NCBI RefSeq assembly: GCF_000519185.1
Contig: NZ_JAFA01000046.1
Coordinates: 2,717-66,716 of the forward strand
Source of the DNA: Paraburkholderia nodosa DSM 21604
GTDB lineage: Bacteria; Pseudomonadota; Gammaproteobacteria; Burkholderiales; Burkholderiaceae
Direction: 5' to 3'
DNA length: 64,000 nt
Shown: piece by piece, positions 1 through 8,311 of the stretch
How the letters are laid out: each line of letters begins with the position of its first letter
Position numbering within the stretch: position 1 is the stretch's first letter
Position numbers and translations under genes: made by a program
Notes under the pieces: model-generated
The model's database searches: none
What the model was told of the DNA's origin: nothing
The model's input: the letters and a program-made list of their open reading frames with translations, nothing else

Positions 1-731
1 CCGCGATCAGCCAGTGAAAGACGATCGCCGTGCACGTGTAAGAGACGGGGGTGGCTGACGTACGCCGGGATGACATGGGGAAAAGACGCAAGGCGAACCC
101 TCAGGAACAGACTCCAATCAGTAACCCGGCCGGCCCGCAAATCCCCTCGCGCGACCATGGCTGCGCCCGTGAACTGAATCGCCTCCGACAGCAGCGAGAG
201 TTATGCGTGTCCATTAACTGATCACATTCTTGCGCCACGAAAGCCGGGCTTTCGACACGAAGTAAACGATGCCATCGGGTATGTTATTCCGTTGATAAAT
301 TCTCGCCCCTGGAGAACGAGAGGCGGAGAAGCGCACGGCGAGCGTTCCGAGCGCCCGCACGGCGATCCGGGACGTCGACAGGTTCTTGTCGCGCGATCGA
401 ATACCGTTCCATCGCGCCACCGGGATGTCATGTCGACGACCGATCAGGGTCGCACGCGCGTGTCCGCAAATACATGGCTCGCGGTCGGCGCCATGCATCG
501 CAGATCCGGCACCCGGTCGTAGCCGCCTGGTCGATGCCGCTCCCCGCCTGGATACACGCCGGCGCGCTCCTGGAATATGCCTCCCTCCGCGCACGTTTAC
601 TGCACGTGTCGCGCGATGCAGAAAGCGTTCATGCCTTCGCACAGGCAGGGGCCATTGCGTGCGCAGCGAATTGCATGCGGCAATCGCCCCACGCCAGGCA
701 GACGCGATATGTCGAAGCAAGGGAGGCCGCC
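1..731. other. Stretch without a supportable gene
   Basis: Reading frames are open on both strands, but their translations are arginine-rich, which is typical of antisense shadow frames in GC-rich DNA. The frame of the next gene stays open upstream to about 474, but that extension lacks a good ribosome binding site and lies before an obvious signal peptide. No RNA gene or repeat was recognised. Confidence 0.4.
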
Positions 732-1148
732 ATGTATGCCACTTACAGAATCACCATCCTCGCCAGTGTGATCGCACTCGGGATGACATCGCATCCAAGC
801 TGGGCGGAGCAAACCGTCAACGCGACATTGCTGTCGAACTCGATCCAGCTCGGGACGCACAACGTGAAGACGGGTCGCATCACGCTTGAAGTCAGGAATG
901 CTGCGGATAACAACATGGAACACGAACTCGTCGTGCTCAAGACGGATCTCGCGGACGATGCACTCCCCGTCAGCAAGGGAGAGGTGCTTGAGCGCAGGCT
1001 GAACAAGATTGGCGAAGTTGAAGGTATTGCCCCGGGCAAGAGCAAGCGCGTTTCATTCAGACTTGCGCCGGGCCACTACGCGCTGATCTGCAACAAGCCG
1101 GGACACTACGCAGCGGGAATGCATACGGAGCTTGTCGTGACACCGTAG
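732..1148 (+). CDS. Secreted cupredoxin (sulfocyanin/plastocyanin-like copper protein)
   Basis: A 138-residue exported blue-copper-type protein. Residues 1-26 form a Sec signal peptide ending in SWAE. The mature part shows type-1 copper ligands in the expected order: His64 (in EHELVVL), Cys120, His125 and Met130 in the C-terminal block CNKPGHYAAGM. Such proteins bind one copper ion in the periplasm and carry electrons or copper; the partner is not known here. The start at 732 is chosen because AAGGGAGG lies just upstream and the signal peptide begins there, although the frame is open further 5'. It appears to stand alone. The family call is firm; the physiological role is not shown by the sequence. 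Confidence 0.88.
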   Translation: MYATYRITILASVIALGMTSHPSWAEQTVNATLLSNSIQLGTHNVKTGRITLEVRNAADNNMEHELVVLKTDLADDALPVSKGEVLERRLNKIGEVEGIAPGKSKRVSFRLAPGHYALICNKPGHYAAGMHTELVVTP

Positions 1149-1636
1149 GTTGACGCCAACGTCCAGAGCGACCCAAATCGCGCAGTTCGACTGTACTCGG
1201 CGGAAAGAGCAGCAAAAGTGCTGCTCGAACACGAGCGTCCAAGACGCTTCGAGTGTCCTGTGGTGCCACGCAGGGTATGGCAACGAGCGTGAACAGCCCG
1301 TAGTTGATCGCGATGTGATCCGCCTTGAACACGACCACAATGCCGAAAACGGTGGTGTAGAAAATGGTTCGCAGCGACCTTGGCCACACCGAGTGCCCCG
1401 ATCCGGTCGCGGAATATTTCGAAGCCAACTTACGTTTTTATAGTGGAGCCGAAATGCAGATGCGATCTCATCAGGTTCTCGAGGAGAAACATCATGATAG
1501 ATATCATGCTGCGCTCGTGCTCGCCGCCACCACGCTTGGCATTGCTCCGCTGAACAGCCGTGCCCACGAGACACGGTGAATCCATCGTCTTTCGCTCGCG
1601 ACAGGCAATTTGCGCGACAGCCGAAAGGGAGGCCAC
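1149..1636. other. Intergenic stretch with possible decayed coding sequence
   Basis: No intact gene is convincing. On the minus strand (about 1260-1390) a hydrophobic run reading FYTTVFGIVVVFKADH is reminiscent of a membrane protein fragment. On the plus strand near 1494-1579 there is a short leader-like peptide. Neither has a proper start, domain or stop context, so both are treated as relics or chance. Confidence 0.3.
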
Positions 1637-2179
1637 ATGTCACTCATCGTCGCAGCACGCTTTACGACATTCCCCGCAGCTGAAGACGCGGCACAACGGG
1701 TCATCACTGCCGGTTTCGTCGAGGAGGACGTCACACTGTTTTTCGTCAATCCGTCCGGCCAGCACGGATTCGAAACCATCAGCGACGCAAACGCGAGGGA
1801 GGCGCCGGAGGGTGCCGAGATAGGCGTCACGATTGGCGCAGTGGTTGGCGCCCTGGTCGGCGTCGGTATCTTCGCAGTGTTTTCGCCGCCGCTTATCGTT
1901 TCGCTGATGGCGACTGGGGTGAGTGCGTATGTCGGCTCATTGGTCGGCGCGATGGTGCGCACCCGTGAAGCCGGCAACGAAGAAACCCGTGAATCCGGCG
2001 TGCTGGTGGCCGTACACGTGTCGCCGGACAGCCAGTTGGACGCCGCACGGGTGCTGCGCGATGCGGGAGGCGCGGCGATCGAACGCGCGACCGGCCGCTG
2101 GCAACAAGGGCGGTGGGCCGACTTCGATCCGCTCAAGCAGCCTGTGCCGCTCAACGAATTCAGTGCGAAGCACGCCTGA
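1637..2179 (+). CDS. Glycine-zipper membrane protein, stress-type hypothetical
   Basis: A 180-residue protein with a soluble N-terminal part (1-60), a glycine/alanine-rich hydrophobic hairpin (about 62-108, two helices) and a soluble C-terminal part that reads like a small ferredoxin-like fold (GVLVAVHVSPDSQLDAARVL). The layout matches the DUF1269/general-stress type of protein in which a membrane hairpin interrupts a soluble domain; compare the protein at 48356-48886. The start is set by GGGAGG eight bases upstream. The next gene starts 52 bases downstream on the same strand, so the two may be co-transcribed. Function is unknown; an envelope role is an inference from the membrane hairpin only. 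Confidence 0.75.
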   Translation: MSLIVAARFTTFPAAEDAAQRVITAGFVEEDVTLFFVNPSGQHGFETISDANAREAPEGAEIGVTIGAVVGALVGVGIFAVFSPPLIVSLMATGVSAYVGSLVGAMVRTREAGNEETRESGVLVAVHVSPDSQLDAARVLRDAGGAAIERATGRWQQGRWADFDPLKQPVPLNEFSAKHA

Positions 2180-2231
2180 TTTAAAGGAGTTTTTCGCCGA
2201 GAGTTCCTCCGAGTCAATCAGGAGACAGAAT

Positions 2232-2765
2232 ATGCAACTTCACATGGATTCCCATCATTTCACCCACGGCCAGCTCGACTTGCGGGCCGCCGTGCTGGCA
2301 GGCGTCATCGCCGGCACTGTGTTCCTGGTGTTAGGGGTCGTCCTGATGGCACTGACGACTGGCGGCAGTCTGCTAGATCCCCCACGCATGGTCGCCGCGA
2401 TCATTCTGGGACGAGGCGCATTGCAATCGCCGCAAGCATTCTCGCTTGGCATCGTGCTCGCGGCCTTTGTCGTGCATTTTGCCCTTGCCATCGTATTCGC
2501 GCTTGTCCTCGGTCTGATCATGACGTCATTCAACCTTGACTCAAGCATGGGGATGGCTTCACTGGCGGGTTGCGCTTTCGCTGTAGCCGCATACCTGATT
2601 AATTTCTACGGCATGACTCGGCTTTTTCCGTGGTTCGCAGAAGCGCGCAACTTGGCGAGCGTGATCGTTCACATCGTCTTCGGTATCATGGCAGCGAACC
2701 TGTACATGAGACTGGAACGCAACACATCACGCAGGGCCAAGGCGGTCGCGGGCGGGCCGTCGTAG
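2232..2765 (+). CDS. Small integral membrane protein, about four helices
   Basis: A 177-residue protein with hydrophobic segments at roughly 20-45, 73-97, 108-128 and 140-160, so probably four transmembrane helices in the inner membrane. A ribosome binding site (GGAGA) precedes the ATG. It follows the glycine-zipper protein at short distance and likely forms an operon with it. No catalytic motif was recognised. It resembles unannotated four-helix membrane proteins common in Burkholderiales stress gene clusters. The 3' flank has been disturbed: a WD40 relic and an IS1182 element follow. Confidence 0.75.
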   Translation: MQLHMDSHHFTHGQLDLRAAVLAGVIAGTVFLVLGVVLMALTTGGSLLDPPRMVAAIILGRGALQSPQAFSLGIVLAAFVVHFALAIVFALVLGLIMTSFNLDSSMGMASLAGCAFAVAAYLINFYGMTRLFPWFAEARNLASVIVHIVFGIMAANLYMRLERNTSRRAKAVAGGPS

Positions 2766-2781
2766 TCCGGTGCCGTGCTGA

Positions 2782-2977
2782 TCGACGATCAGGCTCTGGA
2801 ATCCGGCGTGCAACGCAAACGGAGCGAAGCCCTACGGACACAGTGGGCCAGTTTCCGCCCTCGCGGTGCTGGCCGATGGCCGGCTTGCCTCCGGGTCGAC
2901 GGACCAAACGACCAGGCTGTGGAACCCAGCCAATGGCGCGTGCGAGGCGACGCTCGAAGGGCACACCAACCATGTAG
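2782..2977 (+). pseudogene. WD40-repeat protein relic (about one and a half blades)
   Basis: Without a start codon this frame reads STIRLWNPA, then GHSGPVSALAVLADGRLASG, STDQTTRLWNPANGACEATL and EGHTNHV. These are the signature GH...LASGS.D.T.RLW of WD40 beta-propeller repeats. Only the end of one blade, a complete blade and the opening GH of a third remain. The frame then runs into unrelated sequence about 130 bases before the left end of the IS1182 element. The fragment is flanked by stops and has no initiation signals, so it is a leftover of a larger propeller gene (often a caspase-WD40, kinase-WD40 or NTPase-WD40 protein) removed by rearrangement. Confidence 0.75.
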
Positions 2978-3109
2978 ATCGCATTAAAACTGTTGCGACA
3001 ATAAATGTGTCACAACGCGCCGGCCCCGGCCCGGAGCCGGCAGAGTGGCGTAGGCAGCGACCACGGCGAGCACGTCGCCGCTGCCTGCGAACTTCCGGTA
3101 TCGACCTAG

Positions 3110-4775
3110 GGTGTGTGAAAACACGCTGATCGCCTAAACTGGATTAACTCATTCAGCACGGGTGACCGGATGAAGCGATTCATAGAAGGTGAAGATCGCA
3201 AGCAGGTGACGCTGCTTCCAGAGTGCCTGGATGATTTCGTTGCCGAGGACAATCCGGTCAGAATCATTGAGGCGTTCGTTGAAGAGCTTGACCTTGCATC
3301 ACTGGGCTTCGATGGAGCGATGCCGTCGACTACAGGTCGACCGTCCTATCATCCGGGCGTGCTGCTGAAGATCTATATCTACGGCTACCTGAACCGGGTC
3401 CAGTCGAGCCGGCGCCTGGAACGTGAATGTCAACGCAATGTTGAATTGATGTGGCTCACGGGCCGTTTGGCGCCGGATTTCAAGACCATAGCCGACTTCC
3501 GTCGTGACAACGGTACAGGCATTCGCAACGTATGTCGCCGCTTCGTCGTTTTATGCCGCGAACTGAAGCTGTTCTCGCAAGCGTTTGTTGCCATCGACGG
3601 CAGCAAGTTCAAGGCAGTCAACACTCGTGATCGTAACTTCACAGAGGGTAAGGTCGAAAAGCGCCAGAAGCAGATCGAGGAGAGCATCCAGCGGTATCTG
3701 AACGCGCTGGAGACTGCCGATCGTACGCAACCCGCCGAGCTGGAAGCGAAGACGACCCGATTGCAGGACAAGATCGCGCGCTTACGCGAGCAGATGCGAA
3801 ACCTTAATCAGATCAAGCAGCAACTCAAGACGCAGCCTGATGGCCAACTCTCGATGACTGATCCCGACGCGCGCTCCATGGCGACGAGCGGAAAAGGCTC
3901 GGGGATGGTCGGCTACAACGTGCAAGTGGCCGTTGACGCCAAACATCACCTCATTGTTGCTCATGAGGTCACAAATTCTGGTAGTGACCGGGCGCAGCTT
4001 AGCCCGATGGCGCGAGCCGCGCGCGATGCGATGGGCAAAACCAGATTGCAGGCAGTAGCCGATCGTGGCTACTACAGTGGGCCTCAAATCAAGCAGTGCG
4101 ACGATGCGGGAATTGCAGTCATTCTGCCGAAACCGACAACATCGGGAGCGAAACACCACGGCCGGTTCGACAAGGCAGACTTCATCTACATTGCGCGGGA
4201 CGACGAATACCAATGTCCAGCTGGAGAGCGGGCAATCTACCGTTACACCAGTGAGGAACACGGGATGCAGCTACATCGATACTGGAGTAGTGCCTGTTCG
4301 CAATGCAAGATAAAGTCACAGTGCACGCCCGGCGAACAACGACGGATAAGTCGATGGGAGCATGAGTCGGTGCTGGACGCAGTTCAACGTCGGCTGGACA
4401 AGACGCCTGATGCGATGACAGTGCGCAGGCGAACCGTCGAACATGTCTTTGGCACGTTTAAGCATTGGATGGGCTACACGCACTTCCTGATGCGCAGATT
4501 GCCTAACGTAGGTACCGAGATGAGTTTGAACGTACTCGCCTACAATCTCACTCGAGTGCTGAAAATCCTGGGCTTCAGCAAGACGATGAAGGCAATGCGG
4601 CGGATGGGCGCCTGAGCACCCCATAGGTCCAGAAACACATCTCTTCAATTCGCCAGAACGCATCGGAGAGGCTTGCCCTCTCGGAGTCGCCGTGATGACC
4701 TAAAAGGTAGCCAAACGCGCCGCTCGTGTCAGCGGTTATGCTTCGCATTGCAATTCCATCGGGTTTCCACACGGC
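3110..4775 (+). mobile_element. IS1182-family insertion sequence, apparently complete
   Basis: The element is defined by its transposase gene (3170-4615) and by imperfect terminal inverted repeats. The left end at 3110-3128 begins GGTGTGTGAAAACACGCTG. The right end at 4757-4775 matches its reverse complement at 14 of 19 positions. The sequence TCGACC occurs just outside both ends (3101-3106 and 4777-4782), but no clear target duplication could be fixed. Boundaries are therefore tentative. The reading frame is uninterrupted, so the element may still be active. Confidence 0.65.
3170..4615 (+). CDS. IS1182-family transposase
   Basis: A full-length 481-residue DDE transposase. The N-terminal DUF772-type domain (GRPSYHPGVLLKIYIYGYLN, about 57-76) is followed by a catalytic region with the first Asp in FVAIDGSKF (about 139), a coiled-coil insertion (about 160-220), the second Asp in VADRGYYSG, a cysteine-bearing segment (about 340-400) and the third acid in RRRTVEHVFGTFKHWMG. 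Length and motif order are normal for the family. The ATG lies inside the left part of the element, and nothing breaks the frame. It catalyses cut-and-paste type movement of its own element. Confidence 0.93.
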   Translation: MKRFIEGEDRKQVTLLPECLDDFVAEDNPVRIIEAFVEELDLASLGFDGAMPSTTGRPSYHPGVLLKIYIYGYLNRVQSSRRLERECQRNVELMWLTGRLAPDFKTIADFRRDNGTGIRNVCRRFVVLCRELKLFSQAFVAIDGSKFKAVNTRDRNFTEGKVEKRQKQIEESIQRYLNALETADRTQPAELEAKTTRLQDKIARLREQMRNLNQIKQQLKTQPDGQLSMTDPDARSMATSGKGSGMVGYNVQVAVDAKHHLIVAHEVTNSGSDRAQLSPMARAARDAMGKTRLQAVADRGYYSGPQIKQCDDAGIAVILPKPTTSGAKHHGRFDKADFIYIARDDEYQCPAGERAIYRYTSEEHGMQLHRYWSSACSQCKIKSQCTPGEQRRISRWEHESVLDAVQRRLDKTPDAMTVRRRTVEHVFGTFKHWMGYTHFLMRRLPNVGTEMSLNVLAYNLTRVLKILGFSKTMKAMRRMGA

Positions 4776-4817
4776 CTCGACCCGGAGCGGCCGTTCGCAC
4801 CTTTCCGAAGCAGACGT

Positions 4818-5162
4818 TCAGCGGTTCAGTTCGGTGTGCCAGAATTGACTTCTGCCGATGAAGTCGAAGGCTTCTGGCCACGATGGATCAAGGTCAGCCT
4901 CGATCTGAAACGCCGCGCCACCTGAAAAGCGAAGGCAAAGCACGTAAGCATCCGTTTGCGTGACAGCGACCACTGACTGGCCGATGAGCTCTACGAGTTT
5001 GTCACAGAAGCCAACTGTTCCCTGCCGGATTACGCTTTCTCTATCTGCAACTGCAGATCTGTTATAGACAGTGAACCGTTCTTCCTGGAAAACGAGTTGA
5101 AAATAGTCGTGGATGAATACAACCTGCGACAGCGGTTCAACGGGCACTAGCCTGCTATCCAT
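4818..5162 (-). CDS. Small immunity-like hypothetical protein (tandem family member 2)
   Basis: A 114-residue soluble protein without signal peptide. It shows two short beta-rich motifs: IHDYFQLVFQEERFTVYN near the N-terminus and LIGQSVVAVTQTDAYVLCL followed by RFSGGAAFQIEAD further on, ending with a WPEAFDF motif. Such 'DY-QL-F..Y(N)' and 'L.L.F..G' patterns occur in small proteins that often serve as immunity proteins for polymorphic toxins; that role is an inference. The start at Met-Asp is chosen because AAGGAGC lies eight bases upstream. It follows the related gene at 5286-5597 on the same strand. No toxin gene is present, so it may be an orphan antidote left behind near the IS1182 insertion. 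Confidence 0.6.
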   Translation of the reverse strand: MDSRLVPVEPLSQVVFIHDYFQLVFQEERFTVYNRSAVADRESVIRQGTVGFCDKLVELIGQSVVAVTQTDAYVLCLRFSGGAAFQIEADLDPSWPEAFDFIGRSQFWHTELNR

Positions 5163-5285
5163 GCGTCGTGCTCCTTGCACAGTAACCGACGACAATTTAC
5201 CTAAGGGTGTCGAGCGGCAGACAGTGGCCGACCGGCACCCGTGCCTGTCTGCATACTAGAGTGACCGGGCGCTGACGTTGCCCAA

Positions 5286-5597
5286 TCAAGGGATCGGACG
5301 CACAAATTCAAGCCCAAATCTCACGTTATAGACAACGAAGCGGTCTTCGGGTGTTATCACGAGGCCAGTGATATTCTCCCGCTGAAAGTCGTCTATACGC
5401 GATTCATCATCGACGCCAAGGCTGACGTTCAAAGCCCCGTCCACCTCAACTATGACCTTGTGGTCATAGTTTACAGTCGATCCTAAGCAGGTAATCGCGC
5501 CTCCGCTTACCACTAGCTCCGAAAGCGGATCATCCGCACCCACCCAGCGACCCTGCATTCGCGCTGGCAGCGGCTCATCACGTCCCAATCGATTCAC
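5286..5597 (-). CDS. Small immunity-like hypothetical protein (tandem family member 1)
   Basis: A 103-residue soluble protein starting with GTG behind an AGAGGG ribosome binding site. Its C-terminal stretch ITGLVITPEDRFVVYNVRFG resembles the N-terminal motif of the downstream neighbour (4818-5162: VFQEERFTVYN), so the two look like diverged tandem copies. No enzyme motif is visible. Tandem arrays of small beta-rich proteins beside truncated large genes are typical of immunity remnants at toxin loci; this is inference. Spacing of 123 bases allows an operon. Confidence 0.55.
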   Translation of the reverse strand: MNRLGRDEPLPARMQGRWVGADDPLSELVVSGGAITCLGSTVNYDHKVIVEVDGALNVSLGVDDESRIDDFQRENITGLVITPEDRFVVYNVRFGLEFVRPIP

Positions 5598-5869
5598 GTT
5601 TTTCCCTCTTCATCGAGTGCGGAGAAAGGGATTGTCGACGATCCAAGCAGCCCTGTCGAATGTCTCAAAGTGGCCGCACTGGCACGTTCGTCGCCCAACG
5701 CTGCTCGTCCATCCTACCGCTGCTCCGAACTTCCGCAGTCGACCCCAAACGGCCAGTCGCATACATTTCGGTGCAACGGCCGCTTGCAAGGGCGGAATCG
5801 ACGTTGAAAAGTCCGCCTGAGAGCACGGCCGAACGGCCGTAGATTGCCGATCTCAGCTGAGCCACATGT

Positions 5870-6430
5870 TCATACTGCCGATCTCGTCGTGCTCTCGAGG
5901 ATCCAGGCGTGCGTCTGATCAAGCACTTCGTCGGAAAGCGCCGGATCCTGCGCCAGCCGCGCGAGGATCACGGCGCCGACCATCGCCGCATAGCTGCCAA
6001 TCGCATTGCGCCGCACCATGGCAGCGTCGGGTTGAGGCGCGCTCGCGGCGAAGCGTTCGATTAGCCTGCGCAGTCCCTCCGCCATCGCGGCGCGCGCTTC
6101 GGGCGTCTGCCGCACCGTTTCCGCGCCAAGCGCCGCTATCGGGCAACCGCCGGCTACGTCGTCGCGATGGTCAGGCGACAGGTAGCTCGCCGCATAGCGC
6201 TTGAGGTCGGTGTCCGCACGCGCGCCTTGCGCCGTCACATACGTGAGCGTTTGTGCAATCAGGTCGTCCTTTGATTTGAAGTAGCCATAGAAGCCTCCGT
6301 GCGTGAGCCCTGCGGCCTTCATAACATCGACGACTGTCACCGCGTCAAATCCCTGCGCGCGAAACAGACGGCTCGCGGCGTCCAGAATCTTCTGCCGGTT
6401 CTCGGCAACTTGCTCTCGGCTGACTTTCAT
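5870..6430 (-). CDS. TetR/AcrR-family repressor
   Basis: A 186-residue regulator. The N-terminal helix-turn-helix (about 8-52) contains the family signature ILDAASRLFRAQGFDAVTV and THGGFYGYFKSKDDLIAQTL. The C-terminal ligand-binding domain has the block GGCPIAALGAETVRQTPEAR seen in the TetR_C_33/YxaF-like group, whose members often sense small organic electrophiles or solvents through a pocket near that cysteine. The start at 6430 is preferred to an upstream ATG because GGAGGGG precedes it. It is divergent from the SDR gene at 6544; the shared 113-base intergenic region holds a long perfect inverted repeat, most simply its own operator. Self-repression and control of the SDR-hydrolase pair are inferred. 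Confidence 0.92.
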   Translation of the reverse strand: MKVSREQVAENRQKILDAASRLFRAQGFDAVTVVDVMKAAGLTHGGFYGYFKSKDDLIAQTLTYVTAQGARADTDLKRYAASYLSPDHRDDVAGGCPIAALGAETVRQTPEARAAMAEGLRRLIERFAASAPQPDAAMVRRNAIGSYAAMVGAVILARLAQDPALSDEVLDQTHAWILESTTRSAV

Positions 6431-6451
6431 TTCCCCTCCAAACACTAGTTC

Positions 6452-6480
6452 TTGACATTATACATGTTGCCCATCATGAT
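6452..6480 (+). promoter_or_regulatory. Sigma70-like promoter for the SDR gene
   Basis: TTGACA at 6452-6457 is a perfect -35 box. After 17 bases comes CATGAT (6475-6480), matching the -10 consensus at four of six positions. Transcription would start near 6487, inside the inverted repeat, which fits steric repression by TetR. Confidence 0.55.
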
Positions 6481-6481
6481 A

Positions 6482-6513
6482 ACTTTAATCATGATGTTGA
6501 TCATGATTAAAGT
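6482..6513. promoter_or_regulatory. TetR operator: 14-bp perfect inverted repeat
   Basis: ACTTTAATCATGAT, a four-base spacer GTTG, then the exact reverse complement of the first arm. It lies between the divergent TetR and SDR genes, directly downstream of the predicted -10 box of the SDR promoter. The symmetry and position are those of a TetR-type operator. Confidence 0.75.
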
Positions 6514-6543
6514 CTGACCATATCTAAAGGAGCAACAACCGAG

Positions 6544-7329
6544 ATGACCACAAAACCAGCCGTACTCGTTACAGGCGCCTCTACCGGCATCGGCGCGATG
6601 TACGCCGATCGCTTCGCGAAGCGCGGCCATGATCTTGTCCTCGTTGCGCGTGATCGCAGCCGCATGGAGCATCTTGCCGCGAGACTGCGAGCCGAAAATG
6701 GTGTCGGTGTCGACATCATCAAGGCCGATCTCACCAACGCCGCTGAACTCGGTCAGGTGGAGGCACGCGTGCACGGTGACGCGAGCATCGGCGTGCTTGT
6801 GAACAATGCCGGCATGAGTGCGCCGGGCACCTTCGTCGAACAGACGCCAGACACCGTCGCCGCAATCGTCAATCTGAACACGACCGCGCTCGTGCGACTC
6901 GCTGCTGCGGTCGCACCGCGCTTTGTACAAGCGGGTACCGGCGCGATCGTGAATATCGCCTCCGTGGTCGGGGTCGCGCCGGAACTCGGACTGACCGTCT
7001 ACGGAGCGACGAAGGCGTTCGTGCTATTTCTTTCACAGGGGTTGCAACTTGAACTCGGACCAAAGGGCGTCTACGTGCAAGCGGTGCTGCCCGCGGCGAC
7101 ACGTACCGAAATCTGGGCGCGCGCGGGCAAGGACGTCGACGCAATGCCCGGCGTGATGGAAGTCGACGCGCTCGTCGACGCCGCGCTGGTTGGTTTCGAT
7201 CGTCGCGAACCGATCACGATTCCGCCATTGCCCGACGCCGCTCAGTGGGACGCCTACCAGGCCGCACGGCAGGCCATGTTGCCAAACTTCGTGCAGGAGC
7301 AAGCAGCGGAACGCTATCGCAACGTGTAG
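6544..7329 (+). CDS. Short-chain dehydrogenase/reductase (SDR)
   Basis: A 261-residue classical SDR that reduces or oxidises an unknown carbonyl/alcohol with NAD(P)(H) in the cytoplasm. The cofactor motif TGASTGIG is at 10-17, the NNAG motif at about 88-91, the catalytic Ser lies in NIASVVG, and the YxxxK pair lies in VYGATKAFVLF. Basic residues after beta-2 (ARDRSRM) favour NADPH. The RBS AAAGGAG is 12 bases before the ATG. It is the first gene downstream of the TetR operator. The isochorismatase-like gene follows after a gap of 226 bases that holds an epoxide-hydrolase relic, so the original operon may have been longer. Confidence 0.93.
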   Translation: MTTKPAVLVTGASTGIGAMYADRFAKRGHDLVLVARDRSRMEHLAARLRAENGVGVDIIKADLTNAAELGQVEARVHGDASIGVLVNNAGMSAPGTFVEQTPDTVAAIVNLNTTALVRLAAAVAPRFVQAGTGAIVNIASVVGVAPELGLTVYGATKAFVLFLSQGLQLELGPKGVYVQAVLPAATRTEIWARAGKDVDAMPGVMEVDALVDAALVGFDRREPITIPPLPDAAQWDAYQAARQAMLPNFVQEQAAERYRNV

Positions 7330-7391
7330 TGAGCGCGGCTGCGGTGTGGGTCACTGCGGGTCTTGCGGCGCCGACCGACGACGAGAAGCGT

Positions 7392-7451
7392 GCCCACGAA
7401 CCGCCGGAAATCTTCGTCCAGGAAGTCAGGACGGCATTCAAGCCTCTGCGC
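7392..7451 (+). pseudogene. C-terminal relic of an epoxide hydrolase gene
   Basis: This stretch translates to AHEPPEIFVQEVRTAFKPLR. It matches the last 20 residues of the two intact epoxide hydrolases of the window (endings AAWEQPMIFAQELRAAFRPLR-like at 11742 and AAWEQPQPFADEVRASFRSLR-like at 13408). The rest of the gene, including the catalytic His segment, is gone or unrecognisable. It suggests a third paralogue once stood between the SDR and the hydrolase genes. Confidence 0.7.
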
Positions 7452-7555
7452 CAGAAACTATTGGGAACGGAAGGCGTCGCCGTTCCGGCGTCATCCCTGC
7501 GGCGCTCGCCCGGAAATCTGAAATCCCTCACCACGACTACCCCCGGAGAAATGTC

Positions 7556-8194
7556 ATGGCCGAAGTGAAATATCCCATTGATCGCACCGCTTACCTGCTA
7601 GTCGATCCCTATAACGATTTTCTGTCGGAAGGCGGAAAGGCCTATCCCTTTATCGAACCGATCGCCCAGAAGGTCGGCCTGCTCGACAACCTGCGCGGTC
7701 TGGACCGCGCCGTCCGTGGTCGCGGCATTCAGGTGGTCATCGTGCCGCACCGCCGTTGGGAGCCAGGCGACTACGAAGACTGGGACCATCCCAATCCCAA
7801 CCAGCTCAAGGTCATGCACGGCCATCACTTCGCGCGCGGGGAATGGGGCGGCGAATGGCATCCCGACTTCGCCCCCAGGGGCGGCGACATCATCGCCAAG
7901 GAGCATTGGGGCTCGAGCGGGTTCGCCAATACCGACCTTGATTTCCTGCTCCGGCAGAAGGGCATCACGCACGTGATCGTCGCCGGCCTGCTGGCGAATA
8001 CCTGCATCGAAGCGACTGCCCGCTACGCGGCAGAGCTCGGCTACCACGTTACGCTCGTGCGCGATGCGACTGCCGCCTTCAAGCCAGAGATGATGCATGC
8101 CGCGCATGAACTCAATGGCCCTACGTATGCCCACGCCATTGTGACGACGGACGAACTCATTGCCTCCCTGGAGCAACCCGCTTCGGCGCGGTGA
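7556..8194 (+). CDS. Isochorismatase-like cysteine hydrolase
   Basis: A 212-residue member of the isochorismatase/nicotinamidase-like fold, hydrolysing an amide or ester of unknown identity. The expected catalytic triad is present: Asp17 (LLVDPYNDFL), Lys115 (IIAKEHWGSS) and Cys150 (GLLANTCIEAT), with the cis-peptide block ahead of the Cys. Length is usual. Start: the ATG of MAEVKY follows CGGAGAAATGTC. It lies downstream of the TetR-controlled SDR and upstream of a LysR gene, so it may belong to either regulon. Substrate cannot be told; biuret, N-carbamoyl or hydantoin-type amides are processed by relatives. Confidence 0.9.
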   Translation: MAEVKYPIDRTAYLLVDPYNDFLSEGGKAYPFIEPIAQKVGLLDNLRGLDRAVRGRGIQVVIVPHRRWEPGDYEDWDHPNPNQLKVMHGHHFARGEWGGEWHPDFAPRGGDIIAKEHWGSSGFANTDLDFLLRQKGITHVIVAGLLANTCIEATARYAAELGYHVTLVRDATAAFKPEMMHAAHELNGPTYAHAIVTTDELIASLEQPASAR

Positions 8195-8311
8195 GTGATC
8201 ATTCCGCCAGGAGTGGCGAGCGGTCGAGACCTGCTCGCCCTGCAAGGCCGCGGACTTCCTGTGAGTTGCGCTGCCATTGTCAGCGCACCACTACTCGAAG
8301 GAAAGCGTTTC

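Noticed and set aside
214..720. A 168-codon minus-strand frame at the left end
   Set aside because: Arginine-rich translation, no recognisable domain, weak start context. Only a short segment (about 220-270) looks protein-like.
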